This document shows positions 35,736 to 45,673 of a DNA stretch of 64,000 nt, piece after piece. Location: positions 1 through 64,000 of the forward strand of contig NZ_BALM01000006.1 in NCBI RefSeq assembly GCF_000614975.1, written 5' to 3'. The translations under genes and the position numbers were made by a program. The notes under the pieces were generated by a model. That model ran no database searches. It worked only from the letters and a program-made list of their open reading frames with translations, and was not told the DNA's origin. The stretch comes from Shewanella marina JCM 15074 (GTDB taxonomy: Bacteria; Pseudomonadota; Gammaproteobacteria; Enterobacterales; Shewanellaceae). The stretch's first letter is position 1. Every line of letters starts with the position of its first letter.

Positions 35736-36677
35736 ATGAACGCTAAGCAGTACGCATTACAGCTTGAAAGTGTCACTAAAACATACAAAGGTGGCGTACA
35801 AGCCGTTAAGGGCATTAGCCTTAACGTCGAGCAGGGTGACTTTTTTGCCTTACTGGGGCCCAATGGGGCGGGTAAATCAACCACCATTGGTATTATTAGC
35901 TCGTTAGTCCATAAAACATCAGGTGATGTGACTGTGTTTGGTCACAATTTAGATAAGCAACTAGAGTTAGCTAAGCTATCTATTGGCTTAGTGCCGCAAG
36001 AGTTTAACTTTAATCAGTTTGAAACCGTATTGCAGATTGTAGTTAATCAAGCGGGTTACTATGGCGTGACCAAAAAAGTGGCGCTTGAACGCGCCGAGCG
36101 TTATTTAGGCCAGCTCGATTTATGGCATAAGCGTAATAGCCCATCAAGAGAATTATCCGGCGGCATGAAGCGCCGTTTAATGATTGCTAGAGCGTTAATG
36201 CATGAGCCAAAACTACTGATATTGGATGAGCCTACTGCAGGTGTTGATATTGAACTGCGTCGTTCGATGTGGGATTTTTTAAAGAAAATCAATCAAGAGG
36301 GGGTGACGATTATTTTGACCACCCATTATCTTGAAGAAGCTGAAATGCTGTGCCGTAATATTGGTATTATTGATCACGGGTTGCTGGTGGAATGCACCAG
36401 TATGAAGCAGCTATTAAGCCAGCTTTCAATGGAAACCTTTATACTCGATTTAGCAACACCGGTTGCGCAAGTTCCAGAGTTAACAGGCATTATTACTCGC
36501 TTGACTGACCCACAAACATTAGAAGTGGATGTCGATAAGAGCCACAGTCTTAATGACCTGTTTAGCCAGCTAACAGGTTTGAATATTCAAGTGCTATCAA
36601 TGCGCAACAAAGCTAACCGTTTAGAAGAATTATTCGTTAATTTAGTGAAAAGTGCGCAGGAGAGCCAACATGCATAA
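35736..36677 (+). CDS. yadG: ABC-2 type exporter ATPase YadG
   Basis: A 313-residue ABC ATPase. Walker A is GPNGAGKSTT (about 40-49), Q-loop VPQEFNF, signature RELSGGMKRRL (about 137-147), Walker B LLILDEPTAGVD, and the switch His is in TTHYLEEAE. It pairs with the membrane protein YadH, whose start overlaps this stop by eight bases. Substrate unknown; E. coli YadGH is likewise uncharacterised. GGGAGAGAG (35718-35726) positions the ATG at 35736; upstream in-frame ATGs lie in the terminator. Confidence 0.9.
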   Translation: MNAKQYALQLESVTKTYKGGVQAVKGISLNVEQGDFFALLGPNGAGKSTTIGIISSLVHKTSGDVTVFGHNLDKQLELAKLSIGLVPQEFNFNQFETVLQIVVNQAGYYGVTKKVALERAERYLGQLDLWHKRNSPSRELSGGMKRRLMIARALMHEPKLLILDEPTAGVDIELRRSMWDFLKKINQEGVTIILTTHYLEEAEMLCRNIGIIDHGLLVECTSMKQLLSQLSMETFILDLATPVAQVPELTGIITRLTDPQTLEVDVDKSHSLNDLFSQLTGLNIQVLSMRNKANRLEELFVNLVKSAQESQHA

Positions 36678-37439
36678 GCTGTACTTTATTGCTTTTAAGA
36701 GCATTATCGCTAAAGAGATTAATCGTTTTACTCGTATTTGGGTGCAAACCCTCGTTCCACCAGCGATTACCATGACCTTATATTTTATGATTTTTGGTAA
36801 TTTAATTGGTAAACGGGTCGGAGAAATGGGCGGCGTTAGCTATATGGAGTTTATCGCGCCCGGCTTAATTATGATGTCAGTGATTACTAACTCATACTCT
36901 AACGTAGCATCATCATTTTACAGTGCTAAGTTTCAAGGTAACTTAGAAGAGTTGATGGTCGCGCCCGTGCCACATTATGTGATGATTGCAGGTTATGTGG
37001 GCGGCGGTGTCGCGCGAGGTTTATGTGTCGGCGCCATTGTGACCGCAGTCGCTATGTGCTTTGTCGATATTCATATTCACCATCTGGGATGGTGATATTA
37101 ACCGTATTATTAACCTCAATTTTGTTTGCGCTAGGTGGCTTGATTAACGCGGTATTTGCCAAGAGCTTTGATGATATCAGTATCATTCCGACCTTTGTGC
37201 TGACACCATTAACCTACTTAGGCGGCGTATTTTACTCGTTATCGTTACTCCCTAGCTTTTGGCAAGGAGTATCAGCACTCAACCCTGTGGTGTATATGAT
37301 TAACGTATTCCGCTATGGCTTCTTGGGTATTGCTGATATTAGCGTGAGTTTGTCAGTTACGATTATGGTCAGCTTCTGTGCCGGTTTATGGTTTGTGGCT
37401 TATTATTTAATTTCAAGAGGTATTGGCTTACGTAGCTAA
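36670..37439 (+). CDS. yadH: ABC-2 type membrane permease YadH (frame break)
   Basis: The membrane partner of YadG, with six predicted helices. Typical segments are FIAPGLIMMSVITNSYSNVASSF (in pieces), KFQGNLEELMVAPVP, LGGVFYSL and NPVVYMINVFRYGFLG. As given, the frame stops at 37095 (GW then TGA) and continues one frame over from about 37086 (MVILTVLLTSILFALGGLIN). Adding one base near 37088 restores 256 residues, exactly the E. coli length. Start at 36670 behind AGGAGAG, overlapping yadG by eight bases. Confidence 0.85.
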
Positions 37440-37470
37440 TTAGCTCTGATAACTCGATAATAAAATCTAA

Positions 37471-37495
37471 GCCGCTGCAGTGTCAGCGGCTTTTG
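37471..37495 (+). terminator. Intrinsic terminator of yadGH
   Basis: GCCGCTG (37471-37477) pairs with CAGCGGC (37484-37490), followed by TTTTG. Confidence 0.85.
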
Positions 37496-37502
37496 TTTGT
37501 TA

Positions 37503-37766
37503 TACCAATTCCACTAAATAAGTGATCAATTCAGAGCCACTCAGACTTTTCAATTCAAGGCGCATTGATGAAGAAATGGTTATTCCCTTTTAAGTCAATG
37601 CAAAGCAGAAGTGGAAAGTCTGAGAGACTCACGTAGTGCGGGTTTCAAAGCCCTTCATGCTACGTTAGAGGCTCTAGGTATAGAATAACTATTAACTTCA
37701 AGCCTCTGCCTTGCCTACAGGGCTTTGAATTCCCGCTGAAAGAGCACATTATTAATGGAATTGGTA
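37503..37766. repeat. Palindromic mobile element (MITE-like), 264-bp copy
   Basis: Ends TACCAATTCCACTAA... and ...TTAATGGAATTGGTA are imperfect inverted repeats. The element matches the copy at 51558 over its whole length (same 264 bases, about a dozen differences by eye) and is a relative of 13255-13616. Inside, CTCAGACTTTTC pairs with GAAAGTCTGAG, and GCGGGTTTCAAAGCCC with GGGCTTTGAATTCCCGC. It lies between the convergent yadGH and Nudix genes and codes for nothing. Confidence 0.85.
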
Positions 37767-37773
37767 TTAAGCA

Positions 37774-38178
37774 TTATGCCGGTTCAAAGCCAGACTGATA
37801 AAGATCGGCGAGTGGTGAGAATAGCGGAGTTGGCATCGCATGCCAGTCGAACCAGTGCCAACATTCGCATTTATTCGGCTCTAACACTTGTGGTTCACCT
37901 TGGTAGGTGCGGGTTTGCATAAATACAGTGACATAATGCTTGTCGTCATCAATAACGTTATTGGTGAAATCGGCGTGCTTAAGCTCACTAATGACCAATC
38001 CTGTTTCTTCTAATACTTCCCGCGCTGCGCAAGTTTCAATCGACTCACCAAATTCAATATGTCCGCCCGGACAGGCCCACGTACCAGCGCCATGTGAACC
38101 TTGGCGTTTGCCCAGTAAAATCTTGCCATCTTGCATAATGATAACGCCGACACCAACTTTAACTTGTTGAGTTGTCAT
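37774..38178 (-). CDS. Nudix hydrolase (MutT/NUDT15-like)
   Basis: A 134-residue single Nudix domain. The Nudix box GGHIEFGESIETCAAREVLEETG is complete in its key residues (G, E, REV-EE-G; about residues 38-60). KVGVGVIIMQDGKILLGKRQGSHGAGTW (in pieces) and the W-x-W-FDW tail resemble NUDT15/NTP-cleaving members, so it probably cleans nucleotide triphosphates. The ATG at 38178 follows GGAGA; the longer frame to 38232 runs into the panC terminator region. It stands alone, downstream of panC on the same strand. Confidence 0.85.
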   Translation of the reverse strand: MTTQQVKVGVGVIIMQDGKILLGKRQGSHGAGTWACPGGHIEFGESIETCAAREVLEETGLVISELKHADFTNNVIDDDKHYVTVFMQTRTYQGEPQVLEPNKCECWHWFDWHAMPTPLFSPLADLYQSGFEPA

Positions 38179-38229
38179 GAGTTTATCTCCGTTTAAATGG
38201 CTATATTTTAAAATAACTGTTGAGATAAA

Positions 38230-38252
38230 CAAGGCATCTATTGGATGCCTTG
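38230..38252 (-). terminator. Terminator of the panB-panC transcript
   Basis: CAAGGCATC (38230-38238) pairs with GATGCCTTG (38244-38252). On the minus strand TTTATCT follows. It separates panC from the Nudix gene. Confidence 0.75.
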
Positions 38253-38266
38253 TTTTAGGGGGGGCA

Positions 38267-39112
38267 TTAACGATGAAACACTAAATTATCAATTAAACGG
38301 GTTGTGCCTAAATAAGCGGCCGCTAAGATCACTAATTGGCTGTCCGTTGCATTGGCGTAAGCTAAGGTTTGGGCTTGGCGCACTTCAATATAATCGGGCT
38401 TAAAGCCGACTTCAGTTAAGCTTTGCTCGGCCACTGCGATAGCATGCGCAATCTCGTCACCTTGCTGAATGGCTAATGCTAATTGATCAAGGCTCTGCTT
38501 AAGCATTGGTGCAATAGTTTTCTGTTTAGCTGTTAGATAACCATTGCGTGAGCTTAACGCTAAACCACTGCCTTCTCTGGCGGTTTCAACCCCAATAATT
38601 TCAATCGGCAGTGACAGATCATGCACCATCGTATTGATGACTAACAACTGTTGATAATCTTTGCGACCAAAAACCGCCACATCAGGCTGTACGATATTAA
38701 ACAGTTTACAGACAATCGTCGCCACACCGCGGAAATGACCTGGGCGGCTAGCACCACAAAGTTGATTAGAGATTAATGGCACTTCAACAAAGGTTTGCTG
38801 TTCAAGTCCTTTGGGATACATCAACTCTGGTGTTGGAGTAAATAATAGATCTGTGCCAGCAGCATCAAGCGCGGTTTGATCATCTGCTAAGGTGCGTGGA
38901 TAACTGTCTAAGTCTTCATTGGCACCAAATTGCATGGGATTGACAAAGATTGAAGCGACCACATGATCAGCATGTTGTTTGGCTTGTTCTATTAAGCTGA
39001 TATGACCTTTGTGAAGATTGCCCATAGTTGGCACGAATGCCACTTTTTTACCTTGCATCTTCCAAGCATTCACTTGGCTACGAACTTGCTCAATATTAGC
39101 GGTTGTTTTCAT
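38267..39112 (-). CDS. panC: Pantothenate synthetase
   Basis: A 281-residue cytoplasmic enzyme that joins pantoate and beta-alanine with ATP to give pantothenate. Motifs: [16 protein letters not shown] (HxGH ATP site, about 25-40), [20 protein letters not shown] (about 55-74), [29 protein letters not shown] and SSRNGYL (KMSKS-equivalent region). The length is standard. It sits nine bases after panB in the dksA-side operon (gluQ-pcnB-folK-panB-panC order of transcription). Confidence 0.96.
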   Translation of the reverse strand: MKTTANIEQVRSQVNAWKMQGKKVAFVPTMGNLHKGHISLIEQAKQHADHVVASIFVNPMQFGANEDLDSYPRTLADDQTALDAAGTDLLFTPTPELMYPKGLEQQTFVEVPLISNQLCGASRPGHFRGVATIVCKLFNIVQPDVAVFGRKDYQQLLVINTMVHDLSLPIEIIGVETAREGSGLALSSRNGYLTAKQKTIAPMLKQSLDQLALAIQQGDEIAHAIAVAEQSLTEVGFKPDYIEVRQAQTLAYANATDSQLVILAAAYLGTTRLIDNLVFHR

Positions 39113-39121
39113 GGCAAACTC

Positions 39122-39916
39122 CTAGTTGAAGGTGTGTTGTTCGGCAGGGAAAGCCCCTGATTTAACTTCTTCAACATAAGCATCAATTGCCGCTCTAATA
39201 TCGCCAGTTTGGCTAATATAGTTTTTAGAGAAACGTGGGATATAGCCGCTAGAGATCCCTAATACATCATGCATAACTAAGATTTGGCCGTCACAATCTT
39301 TACCTGCACCAATACCAATTACCGGAATTGAAAGCGTTGCTGTTATCTGTTTTGCTAAAGCGGCCGGAATGCATTCAAGTACTAATAACTGTGCGCCTGC
39401 GGCTTCTAATTCGACCGCTTCTGAAATAATACGCTCGGCGTTATTAACATCACGACCTTGAATTTTAAAACCACCAAACAGATGCACAGATTGCGGTGTT
39501 AAGCCTAAGTGAGCGCATACCGGAATACCACGTTCAGTTAGCATTCGTACGGTATCGACTAACCAGAGTCCACCTTCTAATTTGACCATGTTAGCACCAT
39601 TTCGCATTAATTCAGCGGCACTAACCATGGTTTGCTCTGGGGTGGCATAACTCATAAAAGGCATGTCAGCAATCAACAGTGCTCGATTAATACCACGGCG
39701 AACGCAGCGGGTATGATAGGCAATATCGGCAACGGTAACAGGCAGGGTATCGTCATGGCCTTGTAGCACCATGCCCATAGAGTCACCGACAAGTAGAATA
39801 TCTACGCCTTGTTGATCAAATACGCCCGCAAAGCTTGCGTCATAAGCGGTTAGCGCAGTGAATTTTTGGCCTTGTTGCTTTAATTTTAATAGGGTAGAGC
39901 TGGTTACTTTCGACAT
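39122..39916 (-). CDS. panB: Ketopantoate hydroxymethyltransferase
   Basis: A 264-residue enzyme that adds a hydroxymethyl group from methylene-THF to 2-ketoisovalerate, the first committed step of pantothenate synthesis. Motifs: [27 protein letters not shown] in pieces (metal Asp in VGDSMGMV, about 45), DMPFMSY, VKLEGG (about 112-117), [12 protein letters not shown], and [19 protein letters not shown]. The length is standard. It lies between folK and panC on one transcript. Confidence 0.96.
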   Translation of the reverse strand: MSKVTSSTLLKLKQQGQKFTALTAYDASFAGVFDQQGVDILLVGDSMGMVLQGHDDTLPVTVADIAYHTRCVRRGINRALLIADMPFMSYATPEQTMVSAAELMRNGANMVKLEGGLWLVDTVRMLTERGIPVCAHLGLTPQSVHLFGGFKIQGRDVNNAERIISEAVELEAAGAQLLVLECIPAALAKQITATLSIPVIGIGAGKDCDGQILVMHDVLGISSGYIPRFSKNYISQTGDIRAAIDAYVEEVKSGAFPAEQHTFN

Positions 39917-39967
39917 TACTTACTTTCCATTGCAAATTAATGATGTCGACTCAGTAACCGAGTGGCA

Positions 39968-40452
39968 TTACTGAGGCGACAGCAGTTGTAATTCATCTCG
40001 TAGCGATTGTGTCACTAAGTCAGTGAGCGCAGTGCCACAGGGTAATATTAATTTTGGCGCAATATCAAATAACGGTACCAATACAAAACTGCGAAGTTTC
40101 ATACCGTAATGAGGTACGGTTAAGCGCGGCAACTTAATGTGTTGCTGACCATAAAGTAACAGATCAAGATCTAAAGTGCGCGGTCCCCAGTGGAGAATGC
40201 GAACTCGACCTGATTATTTTCGATGGCTTGCAAAGCATCAAGTAACTCAAGCGGGGGGAGGGATGTATCAAAACAAGCAACCGCATTGACATAATCCGGT
40301 TGCTCGACATCGCCCATTGGGACTGAGCGATAACAAGGTGATAGTTTAAAACTATCACCTTCGGCTAACGTTGCCAGTGCTTGTGCCGCTTGCATAATCT
40401 GCTGTTGCGGTTGTTGTAAATTGGCACCAAGTGCCACAAACACTGTCACCAT
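39968..40452 (-). CDS. folK: HPPK, 6-hydroxymethyl-dihydropterin pyrophosphokinase (frame break)
   Basis: A folate-pathway kinase that transfers pyrophosphate from ATP. VFVALGANLQQP is the N-terminal signature (residues 4-15), and RSVPMGDVEQPDYVNAV the next conserved block. As given, the frame goes wrong after AIENNQ. Adding one base near 40209 restores GRVRILHWGPRTLDLDLLLYG, the strictly conserved HPPK motif with its metal Asp pair, and the frame then runs to 39968 (161 residues). The repaired motif is strong evidence that this is a sequence deletion. The start (40452) is one base from the pcnB stop (TAAGATG). Confidence 0.88.
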
Positions 40453-40453
40453 C

Positions 40454-41878
40454 TTATTCTGCCGCTTTGGGTTGCTTATTGGCTGGACGACGACGGCGAT
40501 TACCTGTGCGACTGCGGTTGCCATTATTATTACGGCTATTACCACGCGGGCCACTGCGAACTATCTTGCTGCGATTTTCTTCATCAGCATTAAGGAAGTT
40601 ATTCCACCAAGTTGCCGTTTTCTCTAGTGAACCACCTTCAACTTCGGCACGAAGCTGGAGTAAGTCGAATGCGGCTCTAAACTTAGGATGCTCAGCCATT
40701 TTAAAGGCGCGAGTATTGAGGCTACGCTCTAATCTTAGCTGTAATTGCCAGATATCCTTTGCTGGTGTACTAAAGCGACGCGGAACACTAATGGTACGGC
40801 ATTGCTGCTCCATTATGTCACCCATTGCTGCATAGTAAGCATCATTAGTGGTTAATCCACTTTCAGAGGCAATTTCGTCAGCACGTTGACGCAATGGATA
40901 CCATAGAATTGCGGCATAGAAAAATGCGGGTGTAATCGGTCTATCAGCCTTTACTCGCTCATCGGTGCTGCGCATCACTGCGTGCATCATCTTGGCACAA
41001 GCGCCTTTTGGATATTCATCCAATTGCGCTTGAATCGCTGGAAATAGTGGTGCAAATAGGCCGTACTCTTGCATCATGTCAAAGTTTTGCTCGGCATGAC
41101 CGGCAAAAAATAACTTGAGCACTTCTTCATACATACGCGCAGCTGGAATATCTTTTAGCAAAGGTGCTAACTGCTTAATTGGCGCAGCCGTTACCGCTTC
41201 GATTTGCATATTTAGCTTAGTGGCAAAGCGTACAGCACGTAGCATACGTACTGGATCTTCACGGTAGCGAGTATCTGGATCACCAATCAGGCGTAAAATA
41301 CCTTTTTCTAGATCGTGAATACCGCCAGCATAGCTGTGGATTGCAAAGTCACTAATATCGTAATAAAGCGCATTAACAGTGAAGTCGCGACGCTCTGCAT
41401 CTTCGTCAATGCCACCATATACGTTGTCACGTAATAGGCGACCTTGGGCATTGGATTTAGAGATCTTTTCGTTGCTAGTATCGTGATGACCACGGAACGT
41501 TGCCACTTCAATAATATCGCGTCCAAATACAATATGTGCGAGACGGAAACGACGTCCGACTAAACGACAATTGCGAAATAGGCGTTTGATTTCTTCAGGG
41601 GTTGCATTAGTTACAACATCAAAATCTTTAGGCTCTTGGCCTAATAAAAGATCACGTACACCACCGCCAACTAAATAGGCCTTAAAACCTGATTTATGTA
41701 AGCGGTATAGTACCTTGAGGGCATTTTCACTGATTTGACGTCGAGAAATACTGTGCGCATTTCGAGGAATAACATCTAATGTTAAACCTGTCTCATCGGG
41801 CTGAGTTGCTGCAACATCAGCAGTTGTTTGATTCTCTTCAAACAGCTGTTTGCAGAATTGGCTAATACGGCGAAAAAT
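40454..41878 (-). CDS. pcnB: Poly(A) polymerase I, initiated at an AUU codon
   Basis: A 474-residue RNA nucleotidyltransferase that adds 3' A-tails to RNAs marked for decay. Motifs: YLVGGGVRDLLLG (68-80), the catalytic pair in KDFDVV (D85, D87), and a basic Arg/Gly/Asn-rich tail (about 430-470). The frame has no ATG, GTG or TTG between an upstream TGA and codon 125 (GTG 41506), yet codons 1-124 encode conserved catalytic sequence. Translation must begin at a rare codon. ATT at 41878 is preceded by GAGG with six-base spacing and gives MFRRISQFCK, aligning with E. coli PcnB (MFTRVANFCR), itself known to start at AUU. Confidence 0.93.
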   Translation of the reverse strand: MFRRISQFCKQLFEENQTTADVAATQPDETGLTLDVIPRNAHSISRRQISENALKVLYRLHKSGFKAYLVGGGVRDLLLGQEPKDFDVVTNATPEEIKRLFRNCRLVGRRFRLAHIVFGRDIIEVATFRGHHDTSNEKISKSNAQGRLLRDNVYGGIDEDAERRDFTVNALYYDISDFAIHSYAGGIHDLEKGILRLIGDPDTRYREDPVRMLRAVRFATKLNMQIEAVTAAPIKQLAPLLKDIPAARMYEEVLKLFFAGHAEQNFDMMQEYGLFAPLFPAIQAQLDEYPKGACAKMMHAVMRSTDERVKADRPITPAFFYAAILWYPLRQRADEIASESGLTTNDAYYAAMGDIMEQQCRTISVPRRFSTPAKDIWQLQLRLERSLNTRAFKMAEHPKFRAAFDLLQLRAEVEGGSLEKTATWWNNFLNADEENRSKIVRSGPRGNSRNNNGNRSRTGNRRRRPANKQPKAAE

Positions 41879-41888
41879 GGGACACCTC
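41876..41888 (-). promoter_or_regulatory. Ribosome site and AUU start of pcnB
   Basis: On the minus strand: GAGG, six bases, ATT. In E. coli the pcnB AUU start lowers translation because initiation factor 3 discriminates against it, keeping the toxic polymerase scarce. The same arrangement is seen here. Confidence 0.8.
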
Positions 41889-41984
41889 GGGATTTTACGA
41901 TTAATTCATTTTCAATTTGGCGGCTATGATACAACAAACCGATGTGCATACCCAAGCTATTTGAAAGTGTTGTTTTTTTGAGCG

Positions 41985-42850
41985 TTAAATCAGGATTTCT
42001 GAACTGCTTGGTATCGTTGTCAGCTTGAATTGACTCACGGCTTGTTGCAGCATTTGTTCAATGGTTAAACTTTCATCTACACTGGCTTGACCTAGAAATT
42101 GTAATGCTTTGCTAATGTTTTGTTTCGCATGATTATTGTCAATGGCGAGAGCATGATTTTGCTTAGATAACTTAAAGCCTTTGTCGGCACAGGCTAACGG
42201 CAAATGCAGGAACTTGGGCGCAGTTTTTCCTAAAATTTGGTACAAACTTAACTGTCTGCAGGTTGCTTCAAGTAGATCAAAGCCACGTACGATTTCAGTC
42301 ATGCCTTGTTCAATATCATCGAGCACCACCGCTAATTGATAGGCATAGAGGCCATCACTGCGTTTGATGATGAAATCTTCGTGAGCAAAGTCATCGCTAA
42401 CTTGTACTTCTCCTACGCGTAAATCGGTAAACTTATTGATGCCTACGTGGTTAATAATCCGCACTGCTCCGTGTGGTAAATTGGCATGACGGCAATGACC
42501 ATCATAAAGGCCACCACGGGCTTGGATCTGTTTACGGCTACATTGGCAATAGTAGGCTTGTTGATTCGCAATAAGTTGATCAATGCAGGCTTGATAAGCT
42601 GACAGACGGTCGCTTTGATATAATAACTTGCCGTCCCAATGTAAGCCATGGGCTTCAAGTGTCCGCAAAATAGCGTCACTGGCGCCAGCAATTTCACGTG
42701 GTGGGTCAACATCTTCGATTCGAACTAGCCATGTACCTTGTTGCTGTTTGGCGCGCAGATAACTACCGAGTGCGGCAATAAGAGAACCGAAATGAAGTGC
42801 ACCAGAAGGTGAAGGCGCAAAACGGCTATATAGTGACTATGACTACTCAT
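41985..42850 (-). CDS. gluQ: Glutamyl-Q tRNA(Asp) synthetase (N-terminal frame break)
   Basis: A GluRS-like enzyme without anticodon domain that glutamylates queuosine in tRNA(Asp). As given, only 42668-41985 is a clean ATG frame. Upstream in the same frame lie RFAPSPSGALHFGSLIAAL (HIGH-type motif in pieces), DVDPPREIAGASDAIL and further conserved sequence, but a TAG precedes it. Adding one base near 42825 joins this to MSSHSHYI from ATG 42850, giving 288 residues. The Zn site CQCSR...YDGHCR and the KMSKS-like FKLSKQNHA are present. Follows dksA after a terminator; upstream of pcnB. Confidence 0.88.
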
Positions 42851-42882
42851 GCTTATATTTGTATATTATTTATAAAACAAAA

Positions 42883-42910
42883 AAGTGCGGACTAAGCCGC
42901 ACTTCTATTA
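42883..42910 (-). terminator. Terminator between dksA and gluQ
   Basis: AAGTGCGG (42883-42890) pairs with CCGCACTT (42897-42904). On the minus strand TTTTTTG follows. Partial read-through may feed gluQ-pcnB-folK-panBC. Confidence 0.85.
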
Positions 42911-42925
42911 TTGGTATCGCTAGGA

Positions 42926-43369
42926 TTAACCTGCCATCTGCTTTTCTTTGATCTCTGCAAGGGTTTTGCAGTCGATACATAAGTCAGCGGTTGGTCGTGC
43001 TTCTAAGCGACGAATACCAATTTCGATACCACAAGATTCACAGAAGCCGAAATCATCTTCTTCGATTTTTTGCAGTGTCTTTTCAATCTTTTTAATTAGC
43101 TTACGTTCACGGTCACGTGCACGTAACTCTAAACTAAATTCTTCTTCCTGAGCTGCACGGTCGACAGGATCTGGGAAGTTTGCAGCTTCATCTTGCATGT
43201 GAGTTAGAGTTCTATCCACTTCTGCACGAAGTTGATTACGCCATGCACCTAGGATAGTTCTAAAATGATCAAGCTGTTGATCATTCATATATTCTTCACC
43301 AGGTTTTTCCTGGTACGGCTCTACGCCTGCATAAGCGAGCACGCCAAGTTTTTTAGTGCCTTCAGGCAT
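42926..43369 (-). CDS. dksA: RNA polymerase-binding transcription factor DksA
   Basis: A 147-residue protein that enters the RNA polymerase secondary channel and works with ppGpp in the stringent response. A coiled coil (about 35-110) carries the tip residues of [11 protein letters not shown], and the zinc finger is C-x2-C-x17-C-x2-C (CESCG ... CIDC). The C-terminal half is almost identical to enterobacterial DksA. AGGAG precedes the start. The gene order dksA-gluQ-pcnB-folK-panB-panC is classical for gammaproteobacteria. Confidence 0.97.
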   Translation of the reverse strand: MPEGTKKLGVLAYAGVEPYQEKPGEEYMNDQQLDHFRTILGAWRNQLRAEVDRTLTHMQDEAANFPDPVDRAAQEEEFSLELRARDRERKLIKKIEKTLQKIEEDDFGFCESCGIEIGIRRLEARPTADLCIDCKTLAEIKEKQMAG

Positions 43370-43595
43370 AACGCATCTCCTGTTAATAGTTTGCGTTTTA
43401 GGGGGCGTCTTAGATTAACGGCCGCTATCTATAGCAAAAACTTGTAACCTTAGCAAATACTTTGCTTTACCAATTACCAATTTGTTGACTATGTCTAATT
43501 ATCTTAAGAATATCAATTGTTACATCTTTATTTCAAATCGATAACACAAGATGTCAGTATATCGACTGAATGGCGCGCTAATTTAGCCTGATACG

Positions 43596-44234
43596 CTAAA
43601 ATTTCAACCCCTTTTTTGCAGCCTCTCTTAAAAGTTGTCCATATTCGGGGTCAATATGGTCGGCTGGTGCAACTTTGGTGATGCCGGTGTGTTGTACCAG
43701 AAACAGCAGCACAGCGCGGTATCCTTGCTGTTTCATCAAGATTAATTCACGTAAATGCTTCTGTCCGCGACTAGTAACAGCATCTGGAAAATAGCCGCAA
43801 TTATTTTCTAATAATGTGCAGCTCTTCACTTCAACATAGCAGTTTGCTTGCTCGCCGTCGCTCAAAAAAAGATCAATGCGGCTATTTTCATCACCATATT
43901 TCACTTCACGTTTAAGGTTGCGATAGCCCTGTAATTCAGTGATTGCCCCTGAACGAATACCTTCTTCAGCCAAATCATTGGCGCGACCGGTATTAACGCC
44001 AATCATATCGCCTGTTGGCGTCGTCATTATTTCAAAGGTGTGTGGGTATTTGCGTTTAGGGTTATCTGACGTTGAAAACCAAACGGTTTCACCGGGGAAT
44101 AAACAATTTTTCATTGAGCCAGTATTAGGACAGTGAATGGTAATTACACTGCCATCAGCCAACTCTATGTCAGTTAAGAAACGCTTATAACGTTTAATTA
44201 GTTTTCCCTGTTGCAGTGATGGATTAAATTCCAT
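43596..44234 (-). CDS. sfsA: SfsA family protein (sugar fermentation stimulation)
   Basis: A 212-residue SfsA protein: an N-terminal OB-like domain (about 1-75, [23 protein letters not shown]) and a nuclease-like C-terminal domain ([35 protein letters not shown]). E. coli SfsA is linked to maltose metabolism and DNA binding, but its biochemical role is unsettled; the C-terminal E-x-K resembles restriction-type nucleases. ATG 44234 follows GAGGAGC; the longer frame to 44282 is less likely. Divergent from pepB. Confidence 0.93.
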   Translation of the reverse strand: MEFNPSLQQGKLIKRYKRFLTDIELADGSVITIHCPNTGSMKNCLFPGETVWFSTSDNPKRKYPHTFEIMTTPTGDMIGVNTGRANDLAEEGIRSGAITELQGYRNLKREVKYGDENSRIDLFLSDGEQANCYVEVKSCTLLENNCGYFPDAVTSRGQKHLRELILMKQQGYRAVLLFLVQHTGITKVAPADHIDPEYGQLLREAAKKGLKF

Positions 44235-44326
44235 TAAATCAGCTCCTCGGACTCTTTTAGCCGTTACCTCGATACAGTACACTGGGGGCAGTTTATCGTT
44301 TTTTATACTCTGGTAAAGGAAATAAG

Positions 44327-45604
44327 ATGGAATTTATGAATGTTACGCTTACCCATGAAGCACCTGCAGCATCATGGGGTAAAGCTGATCTGAGTTTTAA
44401 TGATGGTGTTGCCACTATTCACTTAAATAAAGCAGATGAGTTACGTCAAATTCAAGCTGCGGCGCGTAAATTACGTAAGCAAGGTATCAGCTTTGTGAGC
44501 TTGGTCGGTGAGCTATGGCAACTTGATAATCAATGGGCATTTAGCCAAGGTTTTGCGACGGCTAGAGGTGAATATCAAGTACAATGGTGTGGTGATTATG
44601 ACACTAAGCATACCTTACAATGCCGTTTTGAAGCCGCGACGTTTTCGCGCGAGCTGACCAACGCAACTCCTGAAGATCTATCTCCGCAAGCACTAGCCAA
44701 TAAAGCGGCACAATGGCTGACTGAAATTGCCCCTGAATATGTGTCTCACCGGATTATTGCTGGCGAACAACTACTTGAAGAACAATGGATTGGGATTCAT
44801 GCCGTGGGCCGTGGCAGTGAGCGTGCACCAGCAATGTTGGAGCTAGATTACAACCCAACGGGTGATGCCGATGCGCCAGTGGCGGTAGCATTGGTTGGTA
44901 AAGGTATTACCTTTGACTCTGGTGGATATAGCCTGAAGTCGTCTGAAGGTATGCTCACAATGAAGTGTGATATGGGCGGTGCTTCAACTGTGACGTCTGG
45001 TTTAGGCTTAGCGATGAAGTTTGGTCTTAAAAAGCGGGTGAAACTGTTTCTTTGCTGTGCTGAAAACCTCGTCAGCGGCCATGCTTATAAGTTGGGTGAC
45101 ATTTTAACTTATAAGAACGGTGTTACCGTTGAAGTGGTCAATACTGATGCTGAAGGTCGTTTAGTGTTAGCGGATGGTTTGCAAGCGGCTTGTGCGACAG
45201 GCGCACCGTTAGTGGTTGATGCTGCCACCTTAACTGGCGCAGCATTAACGGCTGTGGGTACCGAGTACAATGCCATCTTTTCTCCTAAGCCAGAAGTATT
45301 GGCTATGGTGCAACAGAAAGCGCAAGTGGTATCTGAAAAAGTATGGCCATTACCGCTTGATCCTTGGCATAAAGATATGTGTCCATCAGCTTATGCTGAT
45401 ACCGCCAATAGCCGTGCTCAAAAGGGCGGTGGATTTGGTGGCGCTTCAAATGCAGCGGGTTTCCTATGGCGTTTTGTGAGTGACGATACTCAATGGTTAC
45501 ATATGGATATTGCCGCTGCATTCGCAGCATCTGAAAATGGTTTATGGGCTGCGGGTGCTACCGCACATGGTGTATTAACTGTGGCTGAAATCTTAAAAGA
45601 TTAA
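44327..45604 (+). CDS. pepB: Peptidase B (M17 leucyl aminopeptidase family)
   Basis: A 425-residue cytoplasmic aminopeptidase with two metal ions. M17 motifs: [16 protein letters not shown] (metal Asp, about 188-203), MKCDMGGA, and [14 protein letters not shown] (about 273-286). The domain arrangement and length match PepB (about 427) rather than PepA (about 500). A second in-frame ATG (44336) is possible, but TAAAGGAAATAAG favours 44327. Single-gene unit with terminator. Confidence 0.93.
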   Translation: MEFMNVTLTHEAPAASWGKADLSFNDGVATIHLNKADELRQIQAAARKLRKQGISFVSLVGELWQLDNQWAFSQGFATARGEYQVQWCGDYDTKHTLQCRFEAATFSRELTNATPEDLSPQALANKAAQWLTEIAPEYVSHRIIAGEQLLEEQWIGIHAVGRGSERAPAMLELDYNPTGDADAPVAVALVGKGITFDSGGYSLKSSEGMLTMKCDMGGASTVTSGLGLAMKFGLKKRVKLFLCCAENLVSGHAYKLGDILTYKNGVTVEVVNTDAEGRLVLADGLQAACATGAPLVVDAATLTGAALTAVGTEYNAIFSPKPEVLAMVQQKAQVVSEKVWPLPLDPWHKDMCPSAYADTANSRAQKGGGFGGASNAAGFLWRFVSDDTQWLHMDIAAAFAASENGLWAAGATAHGVLTVAEILKD

Positions 45605-45626
45605 TTGAGTCAGCCCCATAGTGAAT

Positions 45627-45653
45627 AAGGCCGTCATCGACGGCCTTTTTTGT
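45627..45653. terminator. Terminator between pepB and thpR
   Basis: AAGGCCGTC (45627-45635), loop ATC, GACGGCCTT (45639-45647), then T residues. Convergent genes. Confidence 0.88.
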
Positions 45654-45673
45654 TTCGTTTTTTTATTCGTTTT

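Noticed and set aside
36670..37439. Programmed frameshifting in yadH or mrcB
   Set aside because: No slippery heptamer lies at the breaks, and similar breaks in many unrelated genes point to missing bases instead.
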